Part shown: piece by piece, positions 44,025 to 52,829 of the stretch
Layout: every line of letters starts with the position of its first letter
Position numbering within the stretch: position 1 is the stretch's first letter
NCBI GenBank assembly: GCA_963807005.1
Contig: CAWDZK010000003.1
Span: 1-64,000, forward strand
From: CAWDZK01 sp963807005
GTDB lineage: Bacteria; Actinomycetota; Actinomycetes; JACCUZ01
Direction: 5' to 3'
Length of the DNA: 64,000 nt
Translations under genes and position numbers: made by a program
Notes under the pieces: model-generated
The model's input: only the letters and a program-made list of their open reading frames with translations
Told to the model about the DNA's origin: nothing
Databases searched by the model: none

Positions 44025-44278
44025 CCGGTCAAGGAATCCTCGGGGCGCTGCTGGTCGGCCTGGTGATCGGTGCGCTCGGGCGGCTGGTCGTGCCCGGTCG
44101 GCAGCCGATCGGCTGCCTGCTCACGATCCTGCTCGGCGTGGTCGGGTCGGTGGCCGGCCTCGCGATCGCCCGGGCAGCCGGCTTCGACTGGTGGCTGCTG
44201 GTGCTCATCTGCCAGGTCACCGTCGCGGCCGTCGGCGTCGCGGTCGTCGCTGCCGCCCTTCGCGGGTCGCGGCACTAG
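44021..44278 (+). CDS. GlsB/YeaQ/YmgE-family small membrane protein
   Basis: The 85-residue product has three hydrophobic segments (about 5-23, 31-51, 57-79) and the family pattern GILGALLVGLVIGALGRLVVPGRQ. YeaQ/YmgE proteins are stress-linked or transglycosylase-associated membrane proteins of unknown mechanism. The ATG overlaps the treZ stop (ATGA), so it is translated from the same mRNA. A second member of this family lies at 51.5 kb. Confidence 0.85.
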   Translation: MTGQGILGALLVGLVIGALGRLVVPGRQPIGCLLTILLGVVGSVAGLAIARAAGFDWWLLVLICQVTVAAVGVAVVAAALRGSRH

Positions 44279-44289
44279 GGCGCCGGACC

Positions 44290-45015
44290 GTGCGCCGCCT
44301 CCTCCCGTCACCTGCCGTCGACCTGGACCACGACGCCCTCGTCGCCGCCTACCGCTACCCGGCCGGCCGGCCGTGGGTGCGCGCCAACATGGTGTCGTCG
44401 CTGGACGGCTCGGCGGTCAAGGAGGGCCGGTCCGGCGGCCTCGGCGGCGCCGCCGACAAGCAGGTCTTCGACGTCCTGCGCGGACTCGCCGACGTCGTGC
44501 TGGTGGGGGCCGGGACGGCGCGGGCCGAGGGCTACCGCGCCCTGCGGCCCAAGGCGCCGTACGCCGCGCTGCGCCAGGCCGCGGGGCAGCGACCCGCCCC
44601 CGCGCTCGCGCTGGTGACCGGCAGCCTGGACCTCGACCCGGGGTCGGAGCTGTTCGGCGGGGTCGAGCGCACCGTGGTGGTCACGCACGCCGGCGCCGAC
44701 AGCAGCCGGAGGCAGCGGCTGGCCGAGGTCGCGGACGTCGTCGTGGCTGGCGAGGGCTTGGTGGACATCGCCGCCGCCCTCGACCAGCTCGCGGCCACCG
44801 GGTTGTCCAGGGTCCTCTGCGAGGGCGGCCCGTCGCTGCTCGCCGGCCTCGCCGCGGCCGGCCGGCTCGACGAGCTCTGCCTGACGCTGTCCCCGCAGCT
44901 GGTCGGCGGCGAGGGCACCCGCATCACGCACGGCCCCGGCCTGGACGTGGGTCTCACGCTGGCCGAGCTGCTGGAGCAGGACGGCGTGCTGCTCAGCCGC
45001 TGGACCACCGGCTGA
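44290..45015 (+). CDS. RibD C-terminal-type pyrimidine reductase family protein
   Basis: The 241-residue protein has the dihydrofolate-reductase-like fold of RibD reductases: PWVRANMVSSLDGSAVKEGRSGGLG, ADVVLVGAGTARAEGYR, and LCEGGPSLLAGLAAAGRLDELCLTLSPQLVGG. The family reduces a ribosylamino-pyrimidine in riboflavin synthesis, but stand-alone actinobacterial versions outside rib operons often have other or unknown substrates. GTG 44290 is 11 bases after the preceding stop, so it shares the treZ transcript. Confidence 0.87.
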   Translation: MRRLLPSPAVDLDHDALVAAYRYPAGRPWVRANMVSSLDGSAVKEGRSGGLGGAADKQVFDVLRGLADVVLVGAGTARAEGYRALRPKAPYAALRQAAGQRPAPALALVTGSLDLDPGSELFGGVERTVVVTHAGADSSRRQRLAEVADVVVAGEGLVDIAAALDQLAATGLSRVLCEGGPSLLAGLAAAGRLDELCLTLSPQLVGGEGTRITHGPGLDVGLTLAELLEQDGVLLSRWTTG

Positions 45016-45032
45016 CCCGGACCAAGCCCAGG

Positions 45033-46184
45033 TCAGGTCGTCGTGCTTCGCGAACGCTGCCCCGGTCGGACCAGCCGGGCCGCCAGCCCGGCGGACACCC
45101 ACGTCGTCACCGCCTCCAGCGGGCCGCGTCCGACCACCAGGCGCCAGAAGGTCGCCGCGGCCAGCCCCACGGCGACGTGCAGCAGCCACAGCGTCAGCCG
45201 GTCGTCGAGCAGCAGCGGGCCCGGCTGCCGCAGTGCCACCACGTGCGCCGAGTAGAGCGTGAGAGTCATGGCGCCGGCTGAGGCCACCGGGAGCAGGGCA
45301 CCGGCGCCACGACGAGTGAGGAGCAGGCACAGCCCCAGGACGGCCACGGCGCTCCCCGCGGTGCCCAGGAGGTCCAGCGTGGAGCCGCTGTGCGGCGCGG
45401 CGGCGAGCAGCCAGCCCGGATCACCGGTCGGCGTCACCCCGAACAGCCCGGCGTCCAGGGCCCGGTCCACCGCAGCGCGCGGGAGGGGCGTCCCCTCGGC
45501 GAGACCGGTGCGGCCGCCGGCGAGTCCGAGCAGGACGTGGGCCAGCAGCCGGGCCCCGACCGCCGCTCCGGCGCCGCCGGCCAGCAGCGCCCACGCCAGT
45601 CGCGTGCGGCGCAGGTCCAGCTGCCCCACGGCCAGCCCCAGCAGCAGGTACGTCGTCCAGGTGAGCACCGGGTAGATGCCGGAGACCGCGAGCTGCACCG
45701 GCAGGGCCCGCCCCAGGTCCGGCTCCCCCACCGTGAACTCGGGCACCACGCTGTCCCGGAGGAGGTGACTGACCAGGGGCGAGAGCAACGCCCACGCGAC
45801 GGCGAGCCCGGCCAGGGTCCGCCGCGGAAGGGCGAGCAGCGGGACTGCCACCACGAACAGCAGCGCGTAGTACCCCAGGATCACCAGCGGCGGCGAGTCT
45901 ATGGCGCTCAGCGCGAGACCGAGCCCGAGGAGCAGGACCGCACGGATCGTCGTCGCCACCCGGAACTGCCGGACCGAGGCCGAACGAGCCAGGGTCAGCG
46001 ACAGACTCACGCCGGCCAGGACCGCGAACAGCGCCGCCGACCTGCCCGCGGCGACCAGGTAGGCCGGGTGCACGCCGCGTTCGGTCTCGGCCGGGAAGAT
46101 GTGCACCGCCGCCATGCCCAGCAGGGCCGTGCCGCGGGCGACATCGACGCCGACGACCCGCCCGGCCGTCCGCGGGGCAACCAC
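45033..46184 (-). CDS. HGSNAT-like (DUF1624) acyltransferase-family membrane protein
   Basis: The 383-residue product has about ten hydrophobic segments. Its N-terminus, GRVVGVDVARGTALLGMAAVHIFPA, matches heparan-alpha-glucosaminide N-acetyltransferase-like/DUF1624 proteins, where a membrane Arg-Gly and a following His lie near the catalytic pocket. C-terminal LYSAHVVAL is typical of related DUF418 proteins. It probably moves an acyl group to a surface sugar, but no substrate can be read. The start is GTG 46184. It converges with the reductase gene. Confidence 0.78.
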   Translation of the reverse strand: MVAPRTAGRVVGVDVARGTALLGMAAVHIFPAETERGVHPAYLVAAGRSAALFAVLAGVSLSLTLARSASVRQFRVATTIRAVLLLGLGLALSAIDSPPLVILGYYALLFVVAVPLLALPRRTLAGLAVAWALLSPLVSHLLRDSVVPEFTVGEPDLGRALPVQLAVSGIYPVLTWTTYLLLGLAVGQLDLRRTRLAWALLAGGAGAAVGARLLAHVLLGLAGGRTGLAEGTPLPRAAVDRALDAGLFGVTPTGDPGWLLAAAPHSGSTLDLLGTAGSAVAVLGLCLLLTRRGAGALLPVASAGAMTLTLYSAHVVALRQPGPLLLDDRLTLWLLHVAVGLAAATFWRLVVGRGPLEAVTTWVSAGLAARLVRPGQRSRSTTT

Positions 46185-46255
46185 TCGGCCAGGCTAGTTG
46201 CCGCGCGCCGGTGCGGCCGATCGCCGCTGCGCCGCCCGGTTGCGGCCCTTTGGAC

Positions 46256-46678
46256 TCACCAGCCGCGACGGCGAGCCTGCCGTGCCACCGAGGCGGCCCA
46301 CCCGATCAAGGGCAGCTGCAGCGGTAGCCGGGCGTACACCGCGGCCCGGTACAGCGTCGACCGGTCGCCCGCGTCCAGCGCCATCTGCACGTTTCCCGGG
46401 AACACCACGACGAACAGCGCCGCCGCCGCCCAGCCCGCCAGCCGCCGCGTGCGCGGCAGCACGAGGCCGGCCGCGCAGGCCAGCTCGGCGACCCCGCTGA
46501 GGTAGACCAGCGCCGTCGGCTCGGGCAGGCGCGGGGGCACGATCGAGGCGAAGGTGCGGGGTACGACGAAGTGCAGCGTGCCCGACGTCGCCAGAAGCCC
46601 GGACAGCAGGTACGGCGAGGCGCGCCGCAGCCAGTGCCGGCCGGCTGCGACGCCGCCCGTCGTGGGCCGGTCATCCAT
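46256..46678 (-). CDS. DoxX-like membrane protein
   Basis: The 140-residue product has four hydrophobic segments and DoxX-family features: YLLSGLLATSGTLHFVVPRTFASIVPP, YLSGVAELACAAGLVLPRTRRLAGW, and FPGNVQMALD. DoxX-like proteins are small quinone-linked or uncharacterised membrane proteins. It lies upstream of the acyltransferase gene on the same strand with 71 bases between them. The N-terminus is polar for about 18 residues. Confidence 0.8.
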   Translation of the reverse strand: MDDRPTTGGVAAGRHWLRRASPYLLSGLLATSGTLHFVVPRTFASIVPPRLPEPTALVYLSGVAELACAAGLVLPRTRRLAGWAAAALFVVVFPGNVQMALDAGDRSTLYRAAVYARLPLQLPLIGWAASVARQARRRGW

Positions 46679-46819
46679 GGGGAGCCACCGATCGCGTTGC
46701 CGGACAGGCGGCGCCTCGGCTGCGAACCGCGGTGCCCCTCCAGAAGGTCACTGGCCGGCAGCATCTCAGACCGTCCCCGGCCGGCTCGCCGGCGCTTGTC
46801 GTGCACCATGATGAGGGTC

Positions 46820-47887
46820 ATGGACCTGCCCGTGATGCCCCCGGTCGCGCCCATGCTCGCCAAGGCGGTCAAGGTCGTCCCCACCGGCGACTACCTCTAC
46901 GAGCCGAAGTGGGACGGGTTCCGCTGCATCGTCTTCCGGGACGGGAACGACGTCGAGCTCACCAGCCGGGGCGAGCGGCCGCTGACCCGGTACTTCCCCG
47001 AGGTGGTCGAGGCGATCCGGGCCAACCTGCCGTACCGGTGCGTGGTCGACGGCGAGATCGTCATCATGTCCGGCGACCGGCTCGACTTCGAGGCGCTGCT
47101 GCAGCGGATCCACCCGGCCGCGTCCCGGGTCGACCGGCTGGCCGCCGAGACGCCCGCGTCCTTCGTCGCGTTCGACCTGCTCGCCGTCGACGACGAGTCG
47201 CTCCTGCAGGCGCCGTTCGCGCAGCGTCGGGCTCGGCTCGAGGAGCTCATGACCGCGGCCGACGCACCGGTGTTCCTCACCCCCTCCACGGACGATGCCC
47301 AGACGGCGCAACGCTGGTTCGAGGTGTTCGAGGGTGCCGGCCTGGACGGAGTCGTCGCCAAGCCCAACGACGGCGTCTACACCCCGGACGTCCGGAGCCT
47401 GATCAAGGTCAAGCACGAGCGGACCGCTGACTGCGTGGTGGCGGGATACCGGTGGCACAAGTCCGGCGGTGTCATCGGCTCGCTGCTGCTCGGCCTCTAC
47501 GCCGACGACGGTCGGCTGCAGCACGTCGGTGTCGCGGCGTCGTTCACCATGAAGCGTCGGGCCGAGCTGGTCGACGAGCTGGCGCCGTACGCCGTGACGG
47601 ACCTCACCGATCATCCGTGGCGGGAGTGGGCCGAGGCGGAGGCGCACGAGCGGGGACGGCTGCCGGGCGCGGTCAGCCGCTGGAACTCCAGCAAGGACCT
47701 GTCCTGGGTGCCGCTGCGACCGGACCTCGTCGTCGAGGTCAAGTACGACGCGATGGAGGGCAGCAGGTTCCGGCACACGGCGCACTTCCGGCGCTGGCGG
47801 ACCGACCGCGAGCCCCGGTCCTGCACCTACGACCAGCTGGACCGCCCCGTACGCTTCGACCTGGCCGAGATACTCGGCACCACCTGA
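46820..47887 (+). CDS. ligC: ATP-dependent DNA ligase, LigC type
   Basis: The 355-residue protein is a minimal ligase with an adenylation domain and an OB fold. The nucleotidyl lysine is K30 in YEPKWDGFRCIVF; further motifs are CVVDGEIVIM, FVAFDLLAVDDESL, GLDGVVAKPNDGVY and SLIKVKHERTADCVVAGYRWHKSGG. Length matches mycobacterial LigC, a backup end-joining/repair ligase. The start chosen is the third of three clustered ATGs (46808, 46811, 46820), which has GATGAGGG upstream. The long upstream frame lacks similarity. Confidence 0.93.
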   Translation: MDLPVMPPVAPMLAKAVKVVPTGDYLYEPKWDGFRCIVFRDGNDVELTSRGERPLTRYFPEVVEAIRANLPYRCVVDGEIVIMSGDRLDFEALLQRIHPAASRVDRLAAETPASFVAFDLLAVDDESLLQAPFAQRRARLEELMTAADAPVFLTPSTDDAQTAQRWFEVFEGAGLDGVVAKPNDGVYTPDVRSLIKVKHERTADCVVAGYRWHKSGGVIGSLLLGLYADDGRLQHVGVAASFTMKRRAELVDELAPYAVTDLTDHPWREWAEAEAHERGRLPGAVSRWNSSKDLSWVPLRPDLVVEVKYDAMEGSRFRHTAHFRRWRTDREPRSCTYDQLDRPVRFDLAEILGTT

Positions 47888-47929
47888 CCAGCCCGTCCGA
47901 GCCACCCGACCAGGAAGGCCACGGCCCGC

Positions 47930-48406
47930 GTGTACACGATCCTGCTGCTCAGCGAGACCACTCTCACCGAGCACGACGCCCGCCGCATCGCCGAGCTGCA
48001 TGGCACCGACGAGGTGACCGTGCACCTGCTGGTGCCGGCCGACGCCGAGCACAACCGGTTGATGGAGGCGCTGGACGAGATCGCGCTGGGCCGGCTCGCG
48101 GAGGCGTTCGACGACGACGACTCCACCCCGCAGGGTGCCGAGCAGGACGCCATGCACGCGGTGAACGCATCGCTGGGCCTGCTCAGGGGGGCCGGCCTGG
48201 AGGCGCAGGGGTCCATCACCGGCTCCGACCCCGTGCCCGCTGCGGTCGAGGCCGTCCGCGCCGACTCCTCGGACGAGGTGATCGTCGTCACCCCGCCGCA
48301 CGTCGTCGAGGCCGGTCTGCACCGTGACTGGGCCTCCCGGCTGCGGGACGAGCTGCACCTTCCGGTCCTGCACGTCGTGTCCGGCACAGACCGCGTCATC
48401 TCCTGA
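47930..48406 (+). CDS. Small conserved UspA-like protein, function unknown
   Basis: The 158-residue protein begins VYTILLLSETTLTEHDARRIAELH and alternates strands and helices like a universal-stress/adenine-nucleotide alpha-hydrolase fold, ending VIVVTPPHVVEAGLHRDWASRLRDELHLPVLHVV. The usual ATP-binding G-2x-G-9x-G(S/T) motif is not obvious, so nucleotide binding is doubtful. The start is GTG with CCAGGAAGG upstream. It follows ligC by 42 bases. Confidence 0.7.
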   Translation: MYTILLLSETTLTEHDARRIAELHGTDEVTVHLLVPADAEHNRLMEALDEIALGRLAEAFDDDDSTPQGAEQDAMHAVNASLGLLRGAGLEAQGSITGSDPVPAAVEAVRADSSDEVIVVTPPHVVEAGLHRDWASRLRDELHLPVLHVVSGTDRVIS

Positions 48407-48548
48407 CCGGCCGACGACCCGCCCCGACACGATCGCAGAACGAACCGGTGCATATGGCCCCGCGCCCAGCGACGTGACGGATACTGGCCCGACGTCCGGG
48501 CGGCAGGTCCCGGCACCACGACCTCGCTCGACGACCCAGGGGACTCAG

Positions 48549-51392
48549 ATGCGCACGACCGGACCCGCCCGGGCCGTCCTCGGCTCGCTGCTGGCTGTCG
48601 CACTGGGCGTCGTCGGGCTCCCGCTCGCGATGCCGGCCTCGGCAGCGACCAGCCGGCTGGGCGGCGGCGCCGCGACCGTGCGCGTCGTCGTGCAGACCGA
48701 GCGGGGCGCCGCGCGGGCGGTCACCGCGGCAGCCGAGGCCCTCGGCGGCGCCAGGGTGGGCCAGGTCCGCCGGTTGCACGCCCTGTCGTTCGCGGTCCGC
48801 TCCCACCGGGCCGACCGGCTGCGCCGCGTCCTCGGCCGGCGCGCCGACGTCACCACCGTCGGCATCGCGCACCGCCGCCGCCTCACCCAGGTGCCCGACG
48901 ACCCGCGGTACGCCGAGCAGAGTGCCTACCTGTCGGCGATCGGGGTGCCTGCGGCCTGGGACCAGGGCGCGGTCGGCAGTCCGGACGTCCGCATCGCCAT
49001 CGTCGACTCGGGGGTCGACGTCCATCACCCCGACCTCGCCGGGAAGGTCGTCGGCACGTACAACGCCGTCAGCGGAGGATCCGACGTCCACGACGTCGTC
49101 GGGCACGGAACCGGCACCGCCAGCGTCGCCGCCGCCGACACGGGCAACGGCGCAGGGATCGCCGGGGCGGGGCGGAACAGCAGCCTGCTCGCGGTCAAGG
49201 TCGCTGACGTCACCGGCCGGATCTTCACCGACGACCTGGCCCGCGGCATCGTCTGGGCCACCGACCACGGCGCCGACGTCGTCAACCTCAGCCTCGGTGG
49301 CCCGACCACCGACCCGCTGGAGCGCGCCGCAGTCGCGTACGCCGTCGCCCACGACGTCCTCGTCGTCGCCGCGGCCGGGAACGAGGGAAGCAAGGCCAAG
49401 CAGTACCCGGGAGCGCTCCCCGGCGTGCTCGCCGTCGGCGCCACGACCACCAGCGGGTCGGCCCGTACCTCGTTCTCCAGCTTCGGCTCCTGGGTCGACC
49501 TGGCCGCGCCCGGTCGCTCGGTGGTGGCGGCGACTCCCGGTGGCGGCTACGAGACCGTCGACGGGACGTCGTACTCCGCGCCGCTGGTGTCCGGCGCGGC
49601 CGCCCTGCTCGCGGGCTACCGGCCCGGCCGCTCCGCCGCCGACCTCGCGCAGGCTCTCGTCGCCGGCACTGACGGCGCCAGGTACGGCTTCGCCCACGGC
49701 CTGGTGCACGTCGACGGCTCGCTGGCCCTGCTGTCGCCGGGCACGGTCCCGACCCTGACCGCACCCGCTGAGGGGAGCACCGTCTCCGGGCGGACCACGG
49801 TCGAGGTGACCAGCAGCGCTGCGCGGGTCCGGCTCGAGCTGGCCGACCAGGTCAGGACCGTGCCGGTCACCGACGGCAGCGCCGCCACGACCTTCGAGAC
49901 CTACGGCCTGGCCGGGGCCCAACGGGTGCGAGCCACCGACTGCAGCTCCGTCGGCCAGTGCAGCACTACCGACGCCACAGCGACGGTCGAGGTCGCCAAC
50001 GTGCCTCCCGCGTTCACCACCCCGGCCGATGGCAGCGACCTCCGCGCCGACACCGTCACGGTCAGCGCCCAGGCCCCGGCTGACGCCGCGGTCCGGTTCC
50101 TGTTCGACGGGCGGGCCGCGGAGGCGGTGACCGACCGCACGGCCCCGTTCAGCACAGTCCTGTCCACGGCCGGGCTCGCTGACGGGTCGCACACCGTGCG
50201 GGCCGTGCTCTGCCGCAGCGACGAGAGCACCTGCGACGACGCCCACGGCGGACAAGTTGCAGTCACCGTCACCCGCCTGCACCCGGCGGTGACCCGGGTC
50301 TCCCCCCGGGTCATCAGCCCGAACGCCGACGGCCGGCGCGACGAGACGACCATCTCCTACCGGTTGGACAGCACCCAGACGCCGACCCTGCGGGTGAAGA
50401 ACGCGGCCGGCCACCTCGTCTACCGGGCGTCGCTCGGGAGCCAGCGCGCGGGCAGCCACCAGGCGACCTGGGACGGACGCCGCAACGTCGGTCGCAGCGG
50501 TGTGGTGCCCAGCGGCGCCTTCCGGCTGGAGGTCTCGACCTCGGACGGCACCCTGACCGGCCTGGCCTCCACCACCGTCTCGGTCGACCGTGCTCGCCCC
50601 CGCGTGCAGCGGCCGCGCGCCTCGTCACGGCGGGTGCTGCCCGTCCGGGACAGGTACGCGGACACCGTCACGGTCTCCGGCACCGCGACCGAGCCGCTGC
50701 GCTGGCTGCGCCTGCAGGTCCGGACCCGCGCCGGCGCGGTGGTACGCACGGTGCGGGCGAAAGCCCAGCCCGCCGGCCAGGTCGGGATCACCTGGAACGG
50801 GCGCCGCGCCAACGGGTCGCTCGCGCCCGGGACCTACCGGGTCCGGCTGCTCGCCCAGGACCTGGCCGGGAACCGGTCGCGGTCGGCCTCCCGCACGGTC
50901 GTCGTGTCGGGCCAGCGGCTCGTGAAGCGGTCCAGCAGGACGACCGTCACCGCGCGGGCATCCCTGGGCGAGACGTACACGGATGACTGCTCGGACGTGT
51001 TCCGCCGCACCAGCGGTCCGCGCGACGGCTGGGTGTCCTACGGGAGCGGCTCCCTGTGCACCAGTGGCGACGCGTACGCCGCCGGCGACCACCAGGTCCG
51101 GCTCCCCGCCGCTGTGCGATACGGCACGGTACGGGTGTCGGCGTACGGCGTCCGTGCCGACCCGCGCTACCGCGACACGGCGACGGTCGTCCTCTACGAC
51201 GGGCTGCAGAACCTCAGCGACATCAGCTTCCGCCTCGGCCCGGCTCGCGGCACCTACCGCGGGCCGCGGGTCAAGGCGGCACCCCTGGTCATCCGGAACC
51301 GCGTGCTGCGCTGGGAGACCCTGACCACCGGCGTCGACTGGTACGACGTGGAGTCCTACCGGGTGGACGTCACCTACTTCGTCCTGCGGTAG
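48549..51392 (+). CDS. Secreted S8 (subtilisin) protease with C-terminal Ig-like/FlgD-like domains
   Basis: A 947-residue exported protease. A signal peptide ends near residue 32 (AMPASAA), followed by an inhibitor-like propeptide to about 118. The triad is complete: Asp153 in IVDSGVD, His186 in VGHGTGTAS, Ser341 in GTSYSAP, with oxyanion Asn in AAAGNEG. From about 410 onward come two bacterial Ig-like domains, then FlgD-like modules beginning VISPNADGRRDETTISYRL and a second with LRWLRLQVRTRAGAVV. The last 130 residues contain a separate beta-rich domain with two cysteines. ATG 48549 is the right start; the frame upstream overlaps the preceding gene. Confidence 0.94.
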   Translation: MRTTGPARAVLGSLLAVALGVVGLPLAMPASAATSRLGGGAATVRVVVQTERGAARAVTAAAEALGGARVGQVRRLHALSFAVRSHRADRLRRVLGRRADVTTVGIAHRRRLTQVPDDPRYAEQSAYLSAIGVPAAWDQGAVGSPDVRIAIVDSGVDVHHPDLAGKVVGTYNAVSGGSDVHDVVGHGTGTASVAAADTGNGAGIAGAGRNSSLLAVKVADVTGRIFTDDLARGIVWATDHGADVVNLSLGGPTTDPLERAAVAYAVAHDVLVVAAAGNEGSKAKQYPGALPGVLAVGATTTSGSARTSFSSFGSWVDLAAPGRSVVAATPGGGYETVDGTSYSAPLVSGAAALLAGYRPGRSAADLAQALVAGTDGARYGFAHGLVHVDGSLALLSPGTVPTLTAPAEGSTVSGRTTVEVTSSAARVRLELADQVRTVPVTDGSAATTFETYGLAGAQRVRATDCSSVGQCSTTDATATVEVANVPPAFTTPADGSDLRADTVTVSAQAPADAAVRFLFDGRAAEAVTDRTAPFSTVLSTAGLADGSHTVRAVLCRSDESTCDDAHGGQVAVTVTRLHPAVTRVSPRVISPNADGRRDETTISYRLDSTQTPTLRVKNAAGHLVYRASLGSQRAGSHQATWDGRRNVGRSGVVPSGAFRLEVSTSDGTLTGLASTTVSVDRARPRVQRPRASSRRVLPVRDRYADTVTVSGTATEPLRWLRLQVRTRAGAVVRTVRAKAQPAGQVGITWNGRRANGSLAPGTYRVRLLAQDLAGNRSRSASRTVVVSGQRLVKRSSRTTVTARASLGETYTDDCSDVFRRTSGPRDGWVSYGSGSLCTSGDAYAAGDHQVRLPAAVRYGTVRVSAYGVRADPRYRDTATVVLYDGLQNLSDISFRLGPARGTYRGPRVKAAPLVIRNRVLRWETLTTGVDWYDVESYRVDVTYFVLR

Positions 51393-51432
51393 TCGACCGC
51401 CATGACCCGGGACGGCGCCGGCCGGACGCGAG

Positions 51433-51467
51433 CCGGCCGGGCGGCCCTGGTTCGGCCGCCCGGCCGG
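51433..51467. terminator. Bidirectional hairpin terminator
   Basis: Perfect 14-base arms (CCGGCCGGGCGGCC / GGCCGCCCGGCCGG) with a CTGGTTC loop lie between the converging protease and GlsB-family genes. No U-run is present, as usual for this genome. Position and stability make termination for both genes the likely role. Confidence 0.75.
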
Positions 51468-51485
51468 GTGCGACCGGTCGGGTCC

Positions 51486-51755
51486 TCAGACCCGGTGCTT
51501 GCGGCCCCCGTACATCTGGGTGGCCAGTGCGACGCCGACGGCGGCCAGCGCGACCTGGACGATCAGCTCGATCCAGTCGATGCCGTTGGTGTCACGCAGC
51601 GGTCCGACGATGGCCGAGCCGATGAGGGCGGCGACGATGCCGACGACGATGGTCAGCCAGATCGGGATGTTCTGCTTGCCAGGCAGCGCCAGCCGCCCGA
51701 GCGCGCCGATGACGAGCCCGATCACGAGGGCTCCGAGAATGCCTTCGATGGTCAT
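51486..51755 (-). CDS. GlsB/YeaQ/YmgE-family small membrane protein
   Basis: The 89-residue product has three hydrophobic segments and the family start MTIEGILGALVIGLVIGALGRLALPGKQ, close to that of the protein at 44.0 kb. It is a probable stress-related inner-membrane protein of unknown mechanism. The ATG at 51755 follows CCGGAGGACTCAC, an excellent ribosome site, which rejects the long upstream frame. Confidence 0.9.
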   Translation of the reverse strand: MTIEGILGALVIGLVIGALGRLALPGKQNIPIWLTIVVGIVAALIGSAIVGPLRDTNGIDWIELIVQVALAAVGVALATQMYGGRKHRV

Positions 51756-51928
51756 GTGAGTCCTCCGGGAAGCAGGGGGACGACGCCAGGCGCCGTCCTT
51801 CGGTGCAACGAACACCTGCCCGGCTCGGTGCCGGCCAACCGTCGGGAAGCCGGGGAGCTGCCCGCGGGCACGGGCGGCTCGCGGGAGGGCGGCTCGGTAC
51901 GGGCGGCCGAGACCGCGACCTGCGACGG

Positions 51929-52228
51929 TCAGGCCGGGGCGCGCCGGTCCCATCCCTGAGGTGGCCGGCGCCTGCGCCCCGGGTCCCGCCGCTCGAGCCG
52001 GCGCAGCGGGAGCTCCAGGAGCCGGCCCATCGGGCGGAGCTCGTCCAGCCAGCGCAGCTGGCGCAGCACGAGCCCGGTCGACGTCTCGAAGCGCACGAGG
52101 CCTCGCGGCCGCCCGTGGTCGACGTAGGACCAGAGGACGTCGGCCTCCCGCCACTCCCCGTCGTGCTCCAGCAGGACCGCCCGCGGCGCCGAGCCCGCAG
52201 CGTCCGGAGCCGGTCCGGACATGGTCAT
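51929..52228 (-). CDS. Hypothetical protein with conserved-looking core
   Basis: The 99-residue frame (MTMSGPAPDAAGSAPRAVLLEHDGEWREADVLWSY...) has a plausible folded core with alternating hydrophobic and charged residues and aromatic positions (GEWREADVLWSYVDHGRPRG, LVRFETSTGLVLRQL) and a basic arginine-rich tail. No family is recognised. The start could be the ATG at 52228 or the ATG two codons later; an earlier in-frame start at 52252 adds only basic residues. It lies upstream of the GlsB-like gene on the same strand with about 170 bases between. Confidence 0.55.
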   Translation of the reverse strand: MTMSGPAPDAAGSAPRAVLLEHDGEWREADVLWSYVDHGRPRGLVRFETSTGLVLRQLRWLDELRPMGRLLELPLRRLERRDPGRRRRPPQGWDRRAPA

Positions 52229-52688
52229 GCGGCGTCCCGACCCGGGCACCACCCGCCGATGTCGTCGCAGACGGTCACGCAGCTCCCCCCTCGGTCCTAC
52301 CCATGATCTTCCCGGAGCCGGCCCCGTCGCGCAGGCAGTCGGGGTGACCGTTGCGCGACGGTGCCGACGAGCTCGAGCTCGGAGGCCACGCGACGCCCGG
52401 CCGCCGCGACGCTCGTACCTTGCACGCGGCCACTGTGCGGGTGAGGATGCTGTGGTGCACCGGGGGTACCCCTCCTTGTCCCCGCGTGCACCGCTCCCGC
52501 CGAGACCCCGCGGAGCCCGATCGAAGGGCCGGGGTCAAGCAGCGGCTCCCGTCCTTCCGGCGCGGCCCGGCGGTCGCGACCGCCGGGCCTCGCTGCGCCC
52601 ATGCCGGAGTCCGACCGTGTCGCGGCCGACTCGGCTTTGCTGCCTCCAGTCGCGCATGACCCCGGCCGTTGCGGGCACGAGGCCCGCC
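52229..52688. other. Non-coding stretch with hairpins
   Basis: I see no credible gene in this stretch: frames here lack ribosome sites and known motifs. It contains a 26-base perfect palindrome at 52564-52589 and a stem at 52454-52492 (GGTGCACCGGGG paired with CCCCGcGTGCACC, one bulged base). It should hold the promoter of the divergent hypothetical gene and of the small zinc-ribbon gene. Confidence 0.6.
52564..52589. repeat. 26-base perfect GC palindrome
   Basis: The sequence GGCCCGGCGGTCG is followed immediately by its reverse complement, with no loop. As DNA it is a symmetric 26-base site; as RNA it would form a stem with a forced loop. It is 100 bases upstream of the small zinc-ribbon ORF. 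A regulator site or a terminator are both possible. Confidence 0.6.
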
Positions 52689-52814
52689 ATGGACGACGCA
52701 TGCAGCCGGTGCGGTCGCCCCGCGCCACCGTTCGACTCCGAGGAGTTCGGGGACTGGTCGACCGACGGGGAGACCATCGTCTGCCCGGACTGCCGGCTCC
52801 ACCTCGTCGTCTAG
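52689..52814 (+). CDS. 41-residue zinc-ribbon protein
   Basis: The short frame encodes MDDACSRCGRPAPPFDSEE and continues to IVCPDCRLHLVV: two CxxC knuckles about 28 residues apart, the pattern of a compact zinc ribbon. GCACGAGGCC lies at ribosome-site distance. It is convergent with the LigD-type polymerase gene, with only 15 bases between stops. No specific role is known; similar tiny ribbons occur singly in many actinobacteria. Confidence 0.7.
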   Translation: MDDACSRCGRPAPPFDSEEFGDWSTDGETIVCPDCRLHLVV

Positions 52815-52829
52815 GGCGCCGCGCCTGTC

